From NCBI GenBank assembly GCA_963995525.1, contig OZ023206.1, positions 41,656,969 through 41,720,968 of the forward strand: DNA of 64,000 bases. Reading direction: 5' to 3'. Shown one piece after another: positions 45,249 through 56,663 of the stretch (position 1 is the stretch's first letter; the number at the start of each line of letters is the position of its first letter). The notes beneath the pieces are model-generated. The model was not told the DNA's origin and did no database searches. It saw only the letters and a list, made by a program, of their open reading frames with translations. Made by a program: the position numbers and the translations under genes. Source of the stretch: Escarpia spicata. Lineage: Eukaryota; Annelida; Polychaeta; Sabellida; Siboglinidae.

Positions 45249-47405
45249 ATGAAGGAGACTGCAAATTATGAGACTGGTAAACTTAGCAAACATAGTGATA
45301 GGAAGACACCGCCTGTTAGAGGAATGAGGAGAAATCGGTGCGGTTTCCAACAAGGCCACCCACATTTTGAAGCAATGCATGGCGAATCAACAGAAACACC
45401 AGACAGTCATGTATGGATGCCACGACTCGGCATGGCTGACTTTTCAAGAGTCGTACAAGAAACTTCTGGTGGACTGTTAACGGTACCCGATGCTGACGGC
45501 AAGCCTGGCAATAGCAAAATTCTACGACCGCGGCCATACCGATGCCCAGATTTAACAGACAGCTACCTCCAGCCAGACGAAAATCAAGGAGGAACCGAGA
45601 TGCGTCTGCTAAATATGGAAAAGAGTGCTCAGATGTGGAATGAATGTTACACTGAGCACGCCTGCAAGACGACGTGCACTTCTCCACAGTTTCAAATATA
45701 CCATGAACAACAGATTGGTCTCTGTTGGAAGCAATCACTCCGATGTACAAATTGTGACTATCATTCGCGCATGTACAAACTGTACACTGAGGTCAGCACT
45801 GGACGTAGTGGTCAGCGAGCTGCTACAACTAATGTCGCACTTCACGTCGGTCTCCAGGATTCGACAATAGGGACCACAAAGATCCGTCACATTCTAGCTG
45901 CAATGGACACACCACCACCTAGTCGCACAGGATTACAGAGAACTGCAAACAAGGTCGCAACTGTCACCGCACAAGCAACCATGGACGACTTACACAGGAG
46001 AAGACAGAAAACAAAAGAGATCAACACTCTGCGTGGTCTGCCAGAAGATGCTCCGATTAACATAAGCGTCGATGTTCGGTACAACTCCACAAATCTCAAA
46101 AACACTTACAGCTGTGGTGGGCAGAATGCGTCACAGGCTTTGGGAACTGCAATCAGTTGGCAAACCGGTGAAAAGGAAATCATAGCTTTCTGGATGGACA
46201 GCAAGCTGTGTAAACTAGGAGCTACACTTCGGAACAAGGGTGTCAATGTCACCTGTCCTGGCCATGCTGGTTGCACGGCCAATGTGCAAGCAACAGATCC
46301 GCTGTCCGAGTACAGAATTGGGAAACAAATTGGCGACAGTTTAGCACAAGATGACGTTGCAATCAAGTATGTTGCTACAGACGGTGATGCATTAGCATCG
46401 CGAGGTGTACAAGATGCAATGCCAGCAGGTATGGAGACACAGAGGCAATCCGATACGACGCATCTGTCTCAAACGCAATTTCGTCATATCACGAAAGCAT
46501 CATTCTCCCCCAGGATGTTTCCAGGAGAAACTGCTGCAAGGCGAGCAGAAAACAGAAAAATGTTTGCGGAAGATGTGAAAACAAGATGCCAGAAGATCTA
46601 CACAAGTGTCCACATACTTCACGACAGTGACACGACAGTTATAACTAGACGTATGCCCGACATCATTCAAGCCACACTCGACTGCTATTCTGGCTCATGC
46701 AGAAACTGTCGCAGACATGCAATTGTCTGCCGTGGTGGTCGCAAGAATTGGTGGAATACTTCACAGCATTTGAAGGCCTGCGGCCTCACGCGACTAAATA
46801 TGACAGACAGTGATCGAGCAACACTTCAAGGACTGATTGAAATGCGTCTTGGCAATGCCGCACTTCAAATGACACGACGCAGACTAACAACAAATCCAAA
46901 TGAATCTGCAAACAGAGCTTTTTCCGCATCGTTACCTAAGAATGTTAAATTCAGTCGAAATGCACTGGGACGTGTGTCTTCAGTCATCGATCGTCTAAAC
47001 TACGGTGCTGGAGATTCAATGCTACGAAAATTGGAAAATGTACAGTGTCCCATTACAAAGGGTGGAAGAGTTGCTCACGCTGTTAAACGGATCCAGCAAG
47101 ATGTAGTTTACCAACGACAATATGCCAGACGGCCATCGGTGCGCCTACACAGACGAGCCACCAAGTCAAAGAGGATGAGAGACTACATTAGGGCGAAACG
47201 ACAGAGATGCCAAGCCGACATCTACAGAAAGAGTCAACTTGATCCCAAACCAGCAAGTCATACAGTAACAACAGTAGCAGTGACAGCAACGGCAGTTACA
47301 CCAGTGAGAAGGAGGCGCCGACAGCCACCGGGAAATCGTACTGATCACCCATATTCGTTAAGGTCACGAAAATCGGCCGATCACTCTTACGCAAGCAGAG
47401 AGTAG
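45249..47405 (+). CDS. Mutator-like DDE transposase, unit 13
   Basis: Intact 718-residue copy identical to the reference protein. From this unit to the right edge every convergent spacer is the 309-bp form. Confidence 0.9.
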   Translation: MKETANYETGKLSKHSDRKTPPVRGMRRNRCGFQQGHPHFEAMHGESTETPDSHVWMPRLGMADFSRVVQETSGGLLTVPDADGKPGNSKILRPRPYRCPDLTDSYLQPDENQGGTEMRLLNMEKSAQMWNECYTEHACKTTCTSPQFQIYHEQQIGLCWKQSLRCTNCDYHSRMYKLYTEVSTGRSGQRAATTNVALHVGLQDSTIGTTKIRHILAAMDTPPPSRTGLQRTANKVATVTAQATMDDLHRRRQKTKEINTLRGLPEDAPINISVDVRYNSTNLKNTYSCGGQNASQALGTAISWQTGEKEIIAFWMDSKLCKLGATLRNKGVNVTCPGHAGCTANVQATDPLSEYRIGKQIGDSLAQDDVAIKYVATDGDALASRGVQDAMPAGMETQRQSDTTHLSQTQFRHITKASFSPRMFPGETAARRAENRKMFAEDVKTRCQKIYTSVHILHDSDTTVITRRMPDIIQATLDCYSGSCRNCRRHAIVCRGGRKNWWNTSQHLKACGLTRLNMTDSDRATLQGLIEMRLGNAALQMTRRRLTTNPNESANRAFSASLPKNVKFSRNALGRVSSVIDRLNYGAGDSMLRKLENVQCPITKGGRVAHAVKRIQQDVVYQRQYARRPSVRLHRRATKSKRMRDYIRAKRQRCQADIYRKSQLDPKPASHTVTTVAVTATAVTPVRRRRRQPPGNRTDHPYSLRSRKSADHSYASRE

Positions 47406-47714
47406 ACAGACACACAGACACGCATACACATGAGCACAATGTGCATACACAACATTATAACAATACGACATTCTGTATTTCTGCAGCGTCTACTTGGGCT
47501 GCAAACTGACCATCATCCATGCAAACACAATGTGAAGACCTAGACCATCCGACACACACGACACCATCTGCCTGCCGACATTCATGCAAACACAATCAGA
47601 CTACGAGCACCACGAACATCTTGAGTACCACGATCAATCGACACGATGCAATGCTACATCAGTGACAGCAGGGGCTGACTGATGTCGACATATATCAGTG
47701 ACCAGTTGTAACGA

Positions 47715-48164
47715 TCACACATCGGAAAAGTTCATCGTACACGAACTCCCGACAAAATGTAAGTGCTCACCACTTTTTAATGGATTTAATTTTAAATCTA
47801 ACATGCATGCAGGGTAAATGCCATGACCACGACATTCGCCTGATTTCACGCAAGAAATCCTTTCATTGTTGACACCGTGTGGTTCCAGGCTGACATGTGT
47901 GGCTGTCACACAGAGACTATTGTGGCAGAGATGTGAAGCATCCAGATTCGCTCTTATAAATGTTCTCCTGTGGTGCAGCATATAGCTTAACCGGTGTGCC
48001 GTTATGGTACGTCTATTGCCACATCTAAACTTGCAGCTAACTGCTCCGTATTTCACCCCTGTGCCTTTTGTGCAGCCTGTCCACAATATACATTGATTGT
48101 TTGTTGAAATAGACACATTTTCATTAATTTTGTCTGCATATTTTTCGTAAAACCTGTCGTCCAT
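47715..48164 (-). CDS. His-Me finger endonuclease, unit 13
   Basis: Intact 149-residue copy identical to unit 1, with no unit-specific change seen. Confidence 0.88.
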   Translation of the reverse strand: MDDRFYEKYADKINENVSISTNNQCILWTGCTKGTGVKYGAVSCKFRCGNRRTITAHRLSYMLHHRRTFIRANLDASHLCHNSLCVTATHVSLEPHGVNNERISCVKSGECRGHGIYPACMLDLKLNPLKSGEHLHFVGSSCTMNFSDV

Positions 48165-49053
48165 GATGCCTCACTGTGTAGCGTGTTTCCGTTGCTAGGG
48201 ACTTTAATTAGGTTTGGCAATTTTTGAGAAAAAAATTGAAATTACTATATTTTTGAGGCACTCCTATCTCAAACACTGTGCAATATTTTTTTTTTTAATT
48301 CATCCACATGTTTTTTTTCTATACACATTTCAAAAGCGCCACCCTACTTGACCGGGCACCATATGAGTAAGCATTTTACTGTTGGACATATTCTAATCTG
48401 GCATAACTCTACACTGTACACACTTTCTCATCCGGCATATATGAAGACCTAACCCTATTTTCCAGAAAGCCCAGTATGTTTTCTGTAAACATATCACATA
48501 CAGGCAGTTGTTATGTTGCATTTATATTTATATTGATTTTTTTACTTTTTCCCTATTAGACAACTATAATTATACATGATATATGACCTTAAAGTGTGGA
48601 TTCTTCAAAGGCCAGACGTCTTAATGAGTTCAATTGCACAGTATTACACAACCCAATTAGTAGACATTCAATACACTGTGGCACTTGCCTGATTGAGTAC
48701 TGATCAAGTCAGGTGACTGTATGTCCTGGCAGCCTGGGCCTAGGAGCTGAATGCCAGTAGTCACTCTGCCAAGATGTCATTAGGGTTGCTCCCAACCTCT
48801 TCACATGTGTTTAATTAGCTGAAGTAAACAAAAAAAGATTGTTTAATCACCCTTCTGCAATGTCATTGGTCCATTTATGATATAGATTTCCAAATGGAGG
48901 CTTCACTAATGTGATTCTCTCCCCACCCCCCTTATCACACCCAAGTTCTGTCACTGTGATTTGGACTTTCAGACTCATTAGAAGTCTGTGATTTCAAATA
49001 ACGGTTTGTCCCTTTCAACTGTGATTCTGCCGGGATTATTCTGCATTATTACA

Positions 49054-51210
49054 ATGAAGGAGACTGCAAATTATGAGACTGGTAAACTTAGCAAACATAG
49101 TGATAGGAAGACACCGCCTGTTAGAGGAATGAGGAGAAATCGGTGCGGTTTCCAACAAGGCCACCCACATTTTGAAGCAATGCATGGCGAATCAACAGAA
49201 ACACCAGACAGTCATGTATGGATGCCACGACTCGGCATGGCTGACTTTTCAAGAGTCGTACAAGAAACTTCTGGTGGACTGTTAACGGTACCCGATGCTG
49301 ACGGCAAGCCTGGCAATAGCAAAATTCTACGACCGCGGCCATACCGATGCCCAGATTTAACAGACAGCTACCTCCAGCCAGACGAAAATCAAGGAGGAAC
49401 CGAGATGCGTCTGCTAAATATGGAAAAGAGTGCTCAGATGTGGAATGAATGTTACACTGAGCACGCCTGCAAGACGACGTGCACTTCTCCACAGTTTCAA
49501 ATATACCATGAACAACAGATTGGTCTCTGTTGGAAGCAATCACTCCGATGTACAAATTGTGACTATCATTCGCGCATGTACAAACTGTACACTGAGGTCA
49601 GCACTGGACGTAGTGGTCAGCGAGCTGCTACAACTAATGTCGCACTTCACGTCGGTCTCCAGGATTCGACAATAGGGACCACAAAGATCCGTCACATTCT
49701 AGCTGCAATGGACACACCACCACCTAGTCGCACAGGATTACAGAGAACTGCAAACAAGGTCGCAACTGTCACCGCACAAGCAACCATGGACGACTTACAC
49801 AGGAGAAGACAGAAAACAAAAGAGATCAACACTCTGCGTGGTCTGCCAGAAGATGCTCCGATTAACATAAGCGTCGATGTTCGGTACAACTCCACAAATC
49901 TCAAAAACACTTACAGCTGTGGTGGGCAGAATGCGTCACAGGCTTTGGGAACTGCAATCAGTTGGCAAACCGGTGAAAAGGAAATCATAGCTTTCTGGAT
50001 GGACAGCAAGCTGTGTAAACTAGGAGCTACACTTCGGAACAAGGGTGTCAATGTCACCTGTCCTGGCCATGCTGGTTGCACGGCCAATGTGCAAGCAACA
50101 GATCCGCTGTCCGAGTACAGAATTGGGAAACAAATTGGCGACAGTTTAGCACAAGATGACGTTGCAATCAAGTATGTTGCTACAGACGGTGATGCATTAG
50201 CATCGCGAGGTGTACAAGATGCAATGCCAGCAGGTATGGAGACACAGAGGCAATCCGATACGACGCATCTGTCTCAAACGCAATTTCGTCATATCACGAA
50301 AGCATCATTCTCCCCCAGGATGTTTCCAGGAGAAACTGCTGCAAGGCGAGCAGAAAACAGAAAAATGTTTGCGGAAGATGTGAAAACAAGATGCCAGAAG
50401 ATCTACACAAGTGTCCACATACTTCACGACAGTGACACGACAGTTATAACTAGACGTATGCCCGACATCATTCAAGCCACACTCGACTGCTATTCTGGCT
50501 CATGCAGAAACTGTCGCAGACATGCAATTGTCTGCCGTGGTGGTCGCAAGAATTGGTGGAATACTTCACAGCATTTGAAGGCCTGCGGCCTCACGCGACT
50601 AAATATGACAGACAGTGATCGAGCAACACTTCAAGGACTGATTGAAATGCGTCTTGGCAATGCCGCACTTCAAATGACACGACGCAGACTAACAACAAAT
50701 CCAAATGAATCTGCAAACAGAGCTTTTTCCGCATCGTTACCTAAGAATGTTAAATTCAGTCGAAATGCACTGGGACGTGTGTCTTCAGTCATCGATCGTC
50801 TAAACTACGGTGCTGGAGATTCAATGCTACGAAAATTGGAAAATGTACAGTGTCCCATTACAAAGGGTGGAAGAGTTGCTCACGCTGTTAAACGGATCCA
50901 GCAAGATGTAGTTTACCAACGACAATATGCCAGACGGCCATCGGTGCGCCTACACAGACGAGCCACCAAGTCAAAGAGGATGAGAGACTACATTAGGGCG
51001 AAACGACAGAGATGCCAAGCCGACATCTACAGAAAGAGTCAACTTGATCCCAAACCAGCAAGTCATACAGTAACAACAGTAGCAGTGACAGCAACGGCAG
51101 TTACACCAGTGAGAAGGAGGCGCCGACAGCCACCGGGAAATCGTACTGATCACCCATATTCGTTAAGGTCACGAAAATCGGCCGATCACTCTTACGCAAG
51201 CAGAGAGTAG
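49054..51210 (+). CDS. Mutator-like DDE transposase, unit 14
   Basis: Intact 718-residue copy identical to the reference protein, with the 309-bp spacer form downstream. Confidence 0.9.
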   Translation: MKETANYETGKLSKHSDRKTPPVRGMRRNRCGFQQGHPHFEAMHGESTETPDSHVWMPRLGMADFSRVVQETSGGLLTVPDADGKPGNSKILRPRPYRCPDLTDSYLQPDENQGGTEMRLLNMEKSAQMWNECYTEHACKTTCTSPQFQIYHEQQIGLCWKQSLRCTNCDYHSRMYKLYTEVSTGRSGQRAATTNVALHVGLQDSTIGTTKIRHILAAMDTPPPSRTGLQRTANKVATVTAQATMDDLHRRRQKTKEINTLRGLPEDAPINISVDVRYNSTNLKNTYSCGGQNASQALGTAISWQTGEKEIIAFWMDSKLCKLGATLRNKGVNVTCPGHAGCTANVQATDPLSEYRIGKQIGDSLAQDDVAIKYVATDGDALASRGVQDAMPAGMETQRQSDTTHLSQTQFRHITKASFSPRMFPGETAARRAENRKMFAEDVKTRCQKIYTSVHILHDSDTTVITRRMPDIIQATLDCYSGSCRNCRRHAIVCRGGRKNWWNTSQHLKACGLTRLNMTDSDRATLQGLIEMRLGNAALQMTRRRLTTNPNESANRAFSASLPKNVKFSRNALGRVSSVIDRLNYGAGDSMLRKLENVQCPITKGGRVAHAVKRIQQDVVYQRQYARRPSVRLHRRATKSKRMRDYIRAKRQRCQADIYRKSQLDPKPASHTVTTVAVTATAVTPVRRRRRQPPGNRTDHPYSLRSRKSADHSYASRE

Positions 51211-51519
51211 ACAGACACACAGACACGCATACACATGAGCACAATGTGCATACACAACATTATAACAATACGACATTCTGTATTTCTGCAGCGTCTACTT
51301 GGGCTGCAAACTGACCATCATCCATGCAAACACAATGTGAAGACCTAGACCATCCGACACACACGACACCATCTGCCTGCCGACATTCATGCAAACACAA
51401 TCAGACTACGAGCACCACGAACATCTTGAGTACCACGATCAATCGACACGATGCAATGCTACATCAGTGACAGCAGGGGCTGACTGATGTCGACATATAT
51501 CAGTGACCAGTTGTAACGA

Positions 51520-51969
51520 TCACACATCGGAAAAGTTCATCGTACACGAACTCCCGACAAAATGTAAGTGCTCACCACTTTTTAATGGATTTAATTTTAA
51601 ATCTAACATGCATGCAGGGTAAATGCCATGACCACGACATTCGCCTGATTTCACGCAAGAAATCCTTTCATTGTTGACACCGTGTGGTTCCAGGCTGACA
51701 TGTGTGGCTGTCACACAGAGACTATTGTGGCAGAGATGTGAAGCATCCAGATTCGCTCTTATAAATGTTCTCCTGTGGTGCAGCATATAGCTTAACCGGT
51801 GTGCCGTTATGGTACGTCTATTGCCACATCTAAACTTGCAGCTAACTGCTCCGTATTTCACCCCTGTGCCTTTTGTGCAGCCTGTCCACAATATACATTG
51901 ATTGTTTGTTGAAATAGACACATTTTCATTAATTTTGTCTGCATATTTTTCGTAAAACCTGTCGTCCAT
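51520..51969 (-). CDS. His-Me finger endonuclease, unit 14
   Basis: Intact 149-residue copy identical to unit 1, with no unit-specific change seen. Confidence 0.88.
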   Translation of the reverse strand: MDDRFYEKYADKINENVSISTNNQCILWTGCTKGTGVKYGAVSCKFRCGNRRTITAHRLSYMLHHRRTFIRANLDASHLCHNSLCVTATHVSLEPHGVNNERISCVKSGECRGHGIYPACMLDLKLNPLKSGEHLHFVGSSCTMNFSDV

Positions 51970-52858
51970 GATGCCTCACTGTGTAGCGTGTTTCCGTTGC
52001 TAGGGACTTTAATTAGGTTTGGCAATTTTTGAGAAAAAAATTGAAATTACTATATTTTTGAGGCACTCCTATCTCAAACACTGTGCAATATTTTTTTTTT
52101 TAATTCATCCACATGTTTTTTTTCTATACACATTTCAAAAGCGCCACCCTACTTGACCGGGCACCATATGAGTAAGCATTTTACTGTTGGACATATTCTA
52201 ATCTGGCATAACTCTACACTGTACACACTTTCTCATCCGGCATATATGAAGACCTAACCCTATTTTCCAGAAAGCCCAGTATGTTTTCTGTAAACATATC
52301 ACATACAGGCAGTTGTTATGTTGCATTTATATTTATATTGATTTTTTTACTTTTTCCCTATTAGACAACTATAATTATACATGATATATGACCTTAAAGT
52401 GTGGATTCTTCAAAGGCCAGACGTCTTAATGAGTTCAATTGCACAGTATTACACAACCCAATTAGTAGACATTCAATACACTGTGGCACTTGCCTGATTG
52501 AGTACTGATCAAGTCAGGTGACTGTATGTCCTGGCAGCCTGGGCCTAGGAGCTGAATGCCAGTAGTCACTCTGCCAAGATGTCATTAGGGTTGCTCCCAA
52601 CCTCTTCACATGTGTTTAATTAGCTGAAGTAAACAAAAAAAGATTGTTTAATCACCCTTCTGCAATGTCATTGGTCCATTTATGATATAGATTTCCAAAT
52701 GGAGGCTTCACTAATGTGATTCTCTCCCCACCCCCCTTATCACACCCAAGTTCTGTCACTGTGATTTGGACTTTCAGACTCATTAGAAGTCTGTGATTTC
52801 AAATAACGGTTTGTCCCTTTCAACTGTGATTCTGCCGGGATTATTCTGCATTATTACA

Positions 52859-55015
52859 ATGAAGGAGACTGCAAATTATGAGACTGGTAAACTTAGCAAA
52901 CATAGTGATAGGAAGACACCGCCTGTTAGAGGAATGAGGAGAAATCGGTGCGGTTTCCAACAAGGCCACCCACATTTTGAAGCAATGCATGGCGAATCAA
53001 CAGAAACACCAGACAGTCATGTATGGATGCCACGACTCGGCATGGCTGACTTTTCAAGAGTCGTACAAGAAACTTCTGGTGGACTGTTAACGGTACCCGA
53101 TGCTGACGGCAAGCCTGGCAATAGCAAAATTCTACGACTGCGGCCATACCGATGCCCAGATTTAACAGACAGCTACCTCCAGCCAGACGAAAATCAAGGA
53201 GGAACCGAGATGCGTCTGCTAAATATGGAAAAGAGTGCTCAGATGTGGAATGAATGTTACACTGAGCACGCCTGCAAGACGACGTGCACTTCTCCACAGT
53301 TTCAAATATACCATGAACAACAGATTGGTCTCTGTTGGAAGCAATCACTCCGATGTACAAATTGTGACTATCATTCGCGCATGTACAAACTGTACACTGA
53401 GGTCAGCACTGGACGTAGTGGTCAGCGAGCTGCTACAACTAATGTCGCACTTCACGTCGGTCTCCAGGATTCGACAATAGGGACCACAAAGATCCGTCAC
53501 ATTCTAGCTGCAATGGACACACCACCACCTAGTCGCACAGGATTACAGAGAACTGCAAACAAGGTCGCAACTGTCACCGCACAAGCAACCATGGACGACT
53601 TACACAGGAGAAGACAGAAAACAAAAGAGATCAACACTCTGCGTGGTCTGCCAGAAGATGCTCCGATTAACATAAGCGTCGATGTTCGGTACAACTCCAC
53701 AAATCTCAAAAACACTTACAGCTGTGGTGGGCAGAATGCGTCACAGGCTTTGGGAACTGCAATCAGTTGGCAAACCGGTGAAAAGGAAATCATAGCTTTC
53801 TGGATGGACAGCAAGCTGTGTAAACTAGGAGCTACACTTCGGAACAAGGGTGTCAATGTCACCTGTCCTGGCCATGCTGGTTGCACGGCCAATGTGCAAG
53901 CAACAGATCCGCTGTCCGAGTACAGAATTGGGAAACAAATTGGCGACAGTTTAGCACAAGATGACGTTGCAATCAAGTATGTTGCTACAGACGGTGATGC
54001 ATTAGCATCGCGAGGTGTACAAGATGCAATGCCAGCAGGTATGGAGACACAGAGGCAATCCGATACGACGCATCTGTCTCAAACGCAATTTCGTCATATC
54101 ACGAAAGCATCATTCTCCCCCAGGATGTTTCCAGGAGAAACTGCTGCAAGGCGAGCAGAAAACAGAAAAATGTTTGCGGAAGATGTGAAAACAAGATGCC
54201 AGAAGATCTACACAAGTGTCCACATACTTCACGACAGTGACACGACAGTTATAACTAGACGTATGCCCGACATCATTCAAGCCACACTCGACTGCTATTC
54301 TGGCTCATGCAGAAACTGTCGCAGACATGCAATTGTCTGCCGTGGTGGTCGCAAGAATTGGTGGAATACTTCACAGCATTTGAAGGCCTGCGGCCTCACG
54401 CGACTAAATATGACAGACAGTGATCGAGCAACACTTCAAGGACTGATTGAAATGCGTCTTGGCAATGCCGCACTTCAAATGACACGACGCAGACTAACAA
54501 CAAATCCAAATGAATCTGCAAACAGAGCTTTTTCCGCATCGTTACCTAAGAATGTTAAATTCAGTCGAAATGCACTGGGACGTGTGTCTTCAGTCATCGA
54601 TCGTCTAAACTACGGTGCTGGAGATTCAATGCTACGAAAATTGGAAAATGTACAGTGTCCCATTACAAAGGGTGGAAGAGTTGCTCACGCTGTTAAACGG
54701 ATCCAGCAAGATGTAGTTTACCAACGACAATATGCCAGACGGCCATCGGTGCGCCTACACAGACGAGCCACCAAGTCAAAGAGGATGAGAGACTACATTA
54801 GGGCGAAACGACAGAGATGCCAAGCCGACATCTACAGAAAGAGTCAACTTGATCCCAAACCAGCAAGTCATACAGTAACAACAGTAGCAGTGACAGCAAC
54901 GGCAGTTACACCAGTGAGAAGGAGGCGCCGACAGCCACCGGGAAATCGTACTGATCACCCATATTCGTTAAGGTCACGAAAATCGGCCGATCACTCTTAC
55001 GCAAGCAGAGAGTAG
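52859..55015 (+). CDS. Mutator-like DDE transposase, unit 15
   Basis: Intact 718-residue copy. A CpG transition (C to T at 53139) changes Pro94 to Leu in the N-terminal region, well before the catalytic core, so activity is probably little affected. Confidence 0.9.
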   Translation: MKETANYETGKLSKHSDRKTPPVRGMRRNRCGFQQGHPHFEAMHGESTETPDSHVWMPRLGMADFSRVVQETSGGLLTVPDADGKPGNSKILRLRPYRCPDLTDSYLQPDENQGGTEMRLLNMEKSAQMWNECYTEHACKTTCTSPQFQIYHEQQIGLCWKQSLRCTNCDYHSRMYKLYTEVSTGRSGQRAATTNVALHVGLQDSTIGTTKIRHILAAMDTPPPSRTGLQRTANKVATVTAQATMDDLHRRRQKTKEINTLRGLPEDAPINISVDVRYNSTNLKNTYSCGGQNASQALGTAISWQTGEKEIIAFWMDSKLCKLGATLRNKGVNVTCPGHAGCTANVQATDPLSEYRIGKQIGDSLAQDDVAIKYVATDGDALASRGVQDAMPAGMETQRQSDTTHLSQTQFRHITKASFSPRMFPGETAARRAENRKMFAEDVKTRCQKIYTSVHILHDSDTTVITRRMPDIIQATLDCYSGSCRNCRRHAIVCRGGRKNWWNTSQHLKACGLTRLNMTDSDRATLQGLIEMRLGNAALQMTRRRLTTNPNESANRAFSASLPKNVKFSRNALGRVSSVIDRLNYGAGDSMLRKLENVQCPITKGGRVAHAVKRIQQDVVYQRQYARRPSVRLHRRATKSKRMRDYIRAKRQRCQADIYRKSQLDPKPASHTVTTVAVTATAVTPVRRRRRQPPGNRTDHPYSLRSRKSADHSYASRE

Positions 55016-55324
55016 ACAGACACACAGACACGCATACACATGAGCACAATGTGCATACACAACATTATAACAATACGACATTCTGTATTTCTGCAGCGTC
55101 TACTTGGGCTGCAAACTGACCATCATCCATGCAAACACAATGTGAAGACCTAGACCATCCGACACACACGACACCATCTGCCTGCCGACATTCATGCAAA
55201 CACAATCAGACTACGAGCACCACGAACATCTTGAGTACCACGATCAATCGACACGATGCAATGCTACATCAGTGACAGCAGGGGCTGACTGATGTCGACA
55301 TATATCAGTGACCAGTTGTAACGA

Positions 55325-55774
55325 TCACACATCGGAAAAGTTCATCGTACACGAACTCCCGACAAAATGTAAGTGCTCACCACTTTTTAATGGATTTAAT
55401 TTTAAATCTAACATGCATGCAGGGTAAATGCCATGACCACGACATTCGCCTGATTTCACGCAAGAAATCCTTTCATTGTTGACACCGTGTGGTTCCAGGC
55501 TGACATGTGTGGCTGTCACACAGAGACTATTGTGGCAGAGATGTGAAGCATCCAGATTCGCTCTTATAAATGTTCTCCTGTGGTGCAGCATATAGCTTAA
55601 CCGGTGTGCCGTTATGGTACGTCTATTGCCACATCTAAACTTGCAGCTAACTGCTCCGTATTTCACCCCTGTGCCTTTTGTGCAGCCTGTCCACAATATA
55701 CATTGATTGTTTGTTGAAATAGACACATTTTCATTAATTTTGTCTGCATATTTTTCGTAAAACCTGTCGTCCAT
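55325..55774 (-). CDS. His-Me finger endonuclease, unit 15
   Basis: Intact 149-residue copy identical to unit 1, with no unit-specific change seen. Confidence 0.88.
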   Translation of the reverse strand: MDDRFYEKYADKINENVSISTNNQCILWTGCTKGTGVKYGAVSCKFRCGNRRTITAHRLSYMLHHRRTFIRANLDASHLCHNSLCVTATHVSLEPHGVNNERISCVKSGECRGHGIYPACMLDLKLNPLKSGEHLHFVGSSCTMNFSDV

Positions 55775-56663
55775 GATGCCTCACTGTGTAGCGTGTTTCC
55801 GTTGCTAGGGACTTTAATTAGGTTTGGCAATTTTTGAGAAAAAAATTGAAATTACTATATTTTTGAGGCACTCCTATCTCAAACACTGTGCAATATTTTT
55901 TTTTTTAATTCATCCACATGTTTTTTTTCTATACACATTTCAAAAGCGCCACCCTACTTGACCGGGCACCATATGAGTAAGCATTTTACTGTTGGACATA
56001 TTCTAATCTGGCATAACTCTACACTGTACACACTTTCTCATCCGGCATATATGAAGACCTAACCCTATTTTCCAGAAAGCCCAGTATGTTTTCTGTAAAC
56101 ATATCACATACAGGCAGTTGTTATGTTGCATTTATATTTATATTGATTTTTTTACTTTTTCCCTATTAGACAACTATAATTATACATGATATATGACCTT
56201 AAAGTGTGGATTCTTCAAAGGCCAGACGTCTTAATGAGTTCAATTGCACAGTATTACACAACCCAATTAGTAGACATTCAATACACTGTGGCACTTGCCT
56301 GATTGAGTACTGATCAAGTCAGGTGACTGTATGTCCTGGCAGCCTGGGCCTAGGAGCTGAATGCCAGTAGTCACTCTGCCAAGATGTCATTAGGGTTGCT
56401 CCCAACCTCTTCACATGTGTTTAATTAGCTGAAGTAAACAAAAAAAGATTGTTTAATCACCCTTCTGCAATGTCATTGGTCCATTTATGATATAGATTTC
56501 CAAATGGAGGCTTCACTAATGTGATTCTCTCCCCACCCCCCTTATCACACCCAAGTTCTGTCACTGTGATTTGGACTTTCAGACTCATTAGAAGTCTGTG
56601 ATTTCAAATAACGGTTTGTCCCTTTCAACTGTGATTCTGCCGGGATTATTCTGCATTATTACA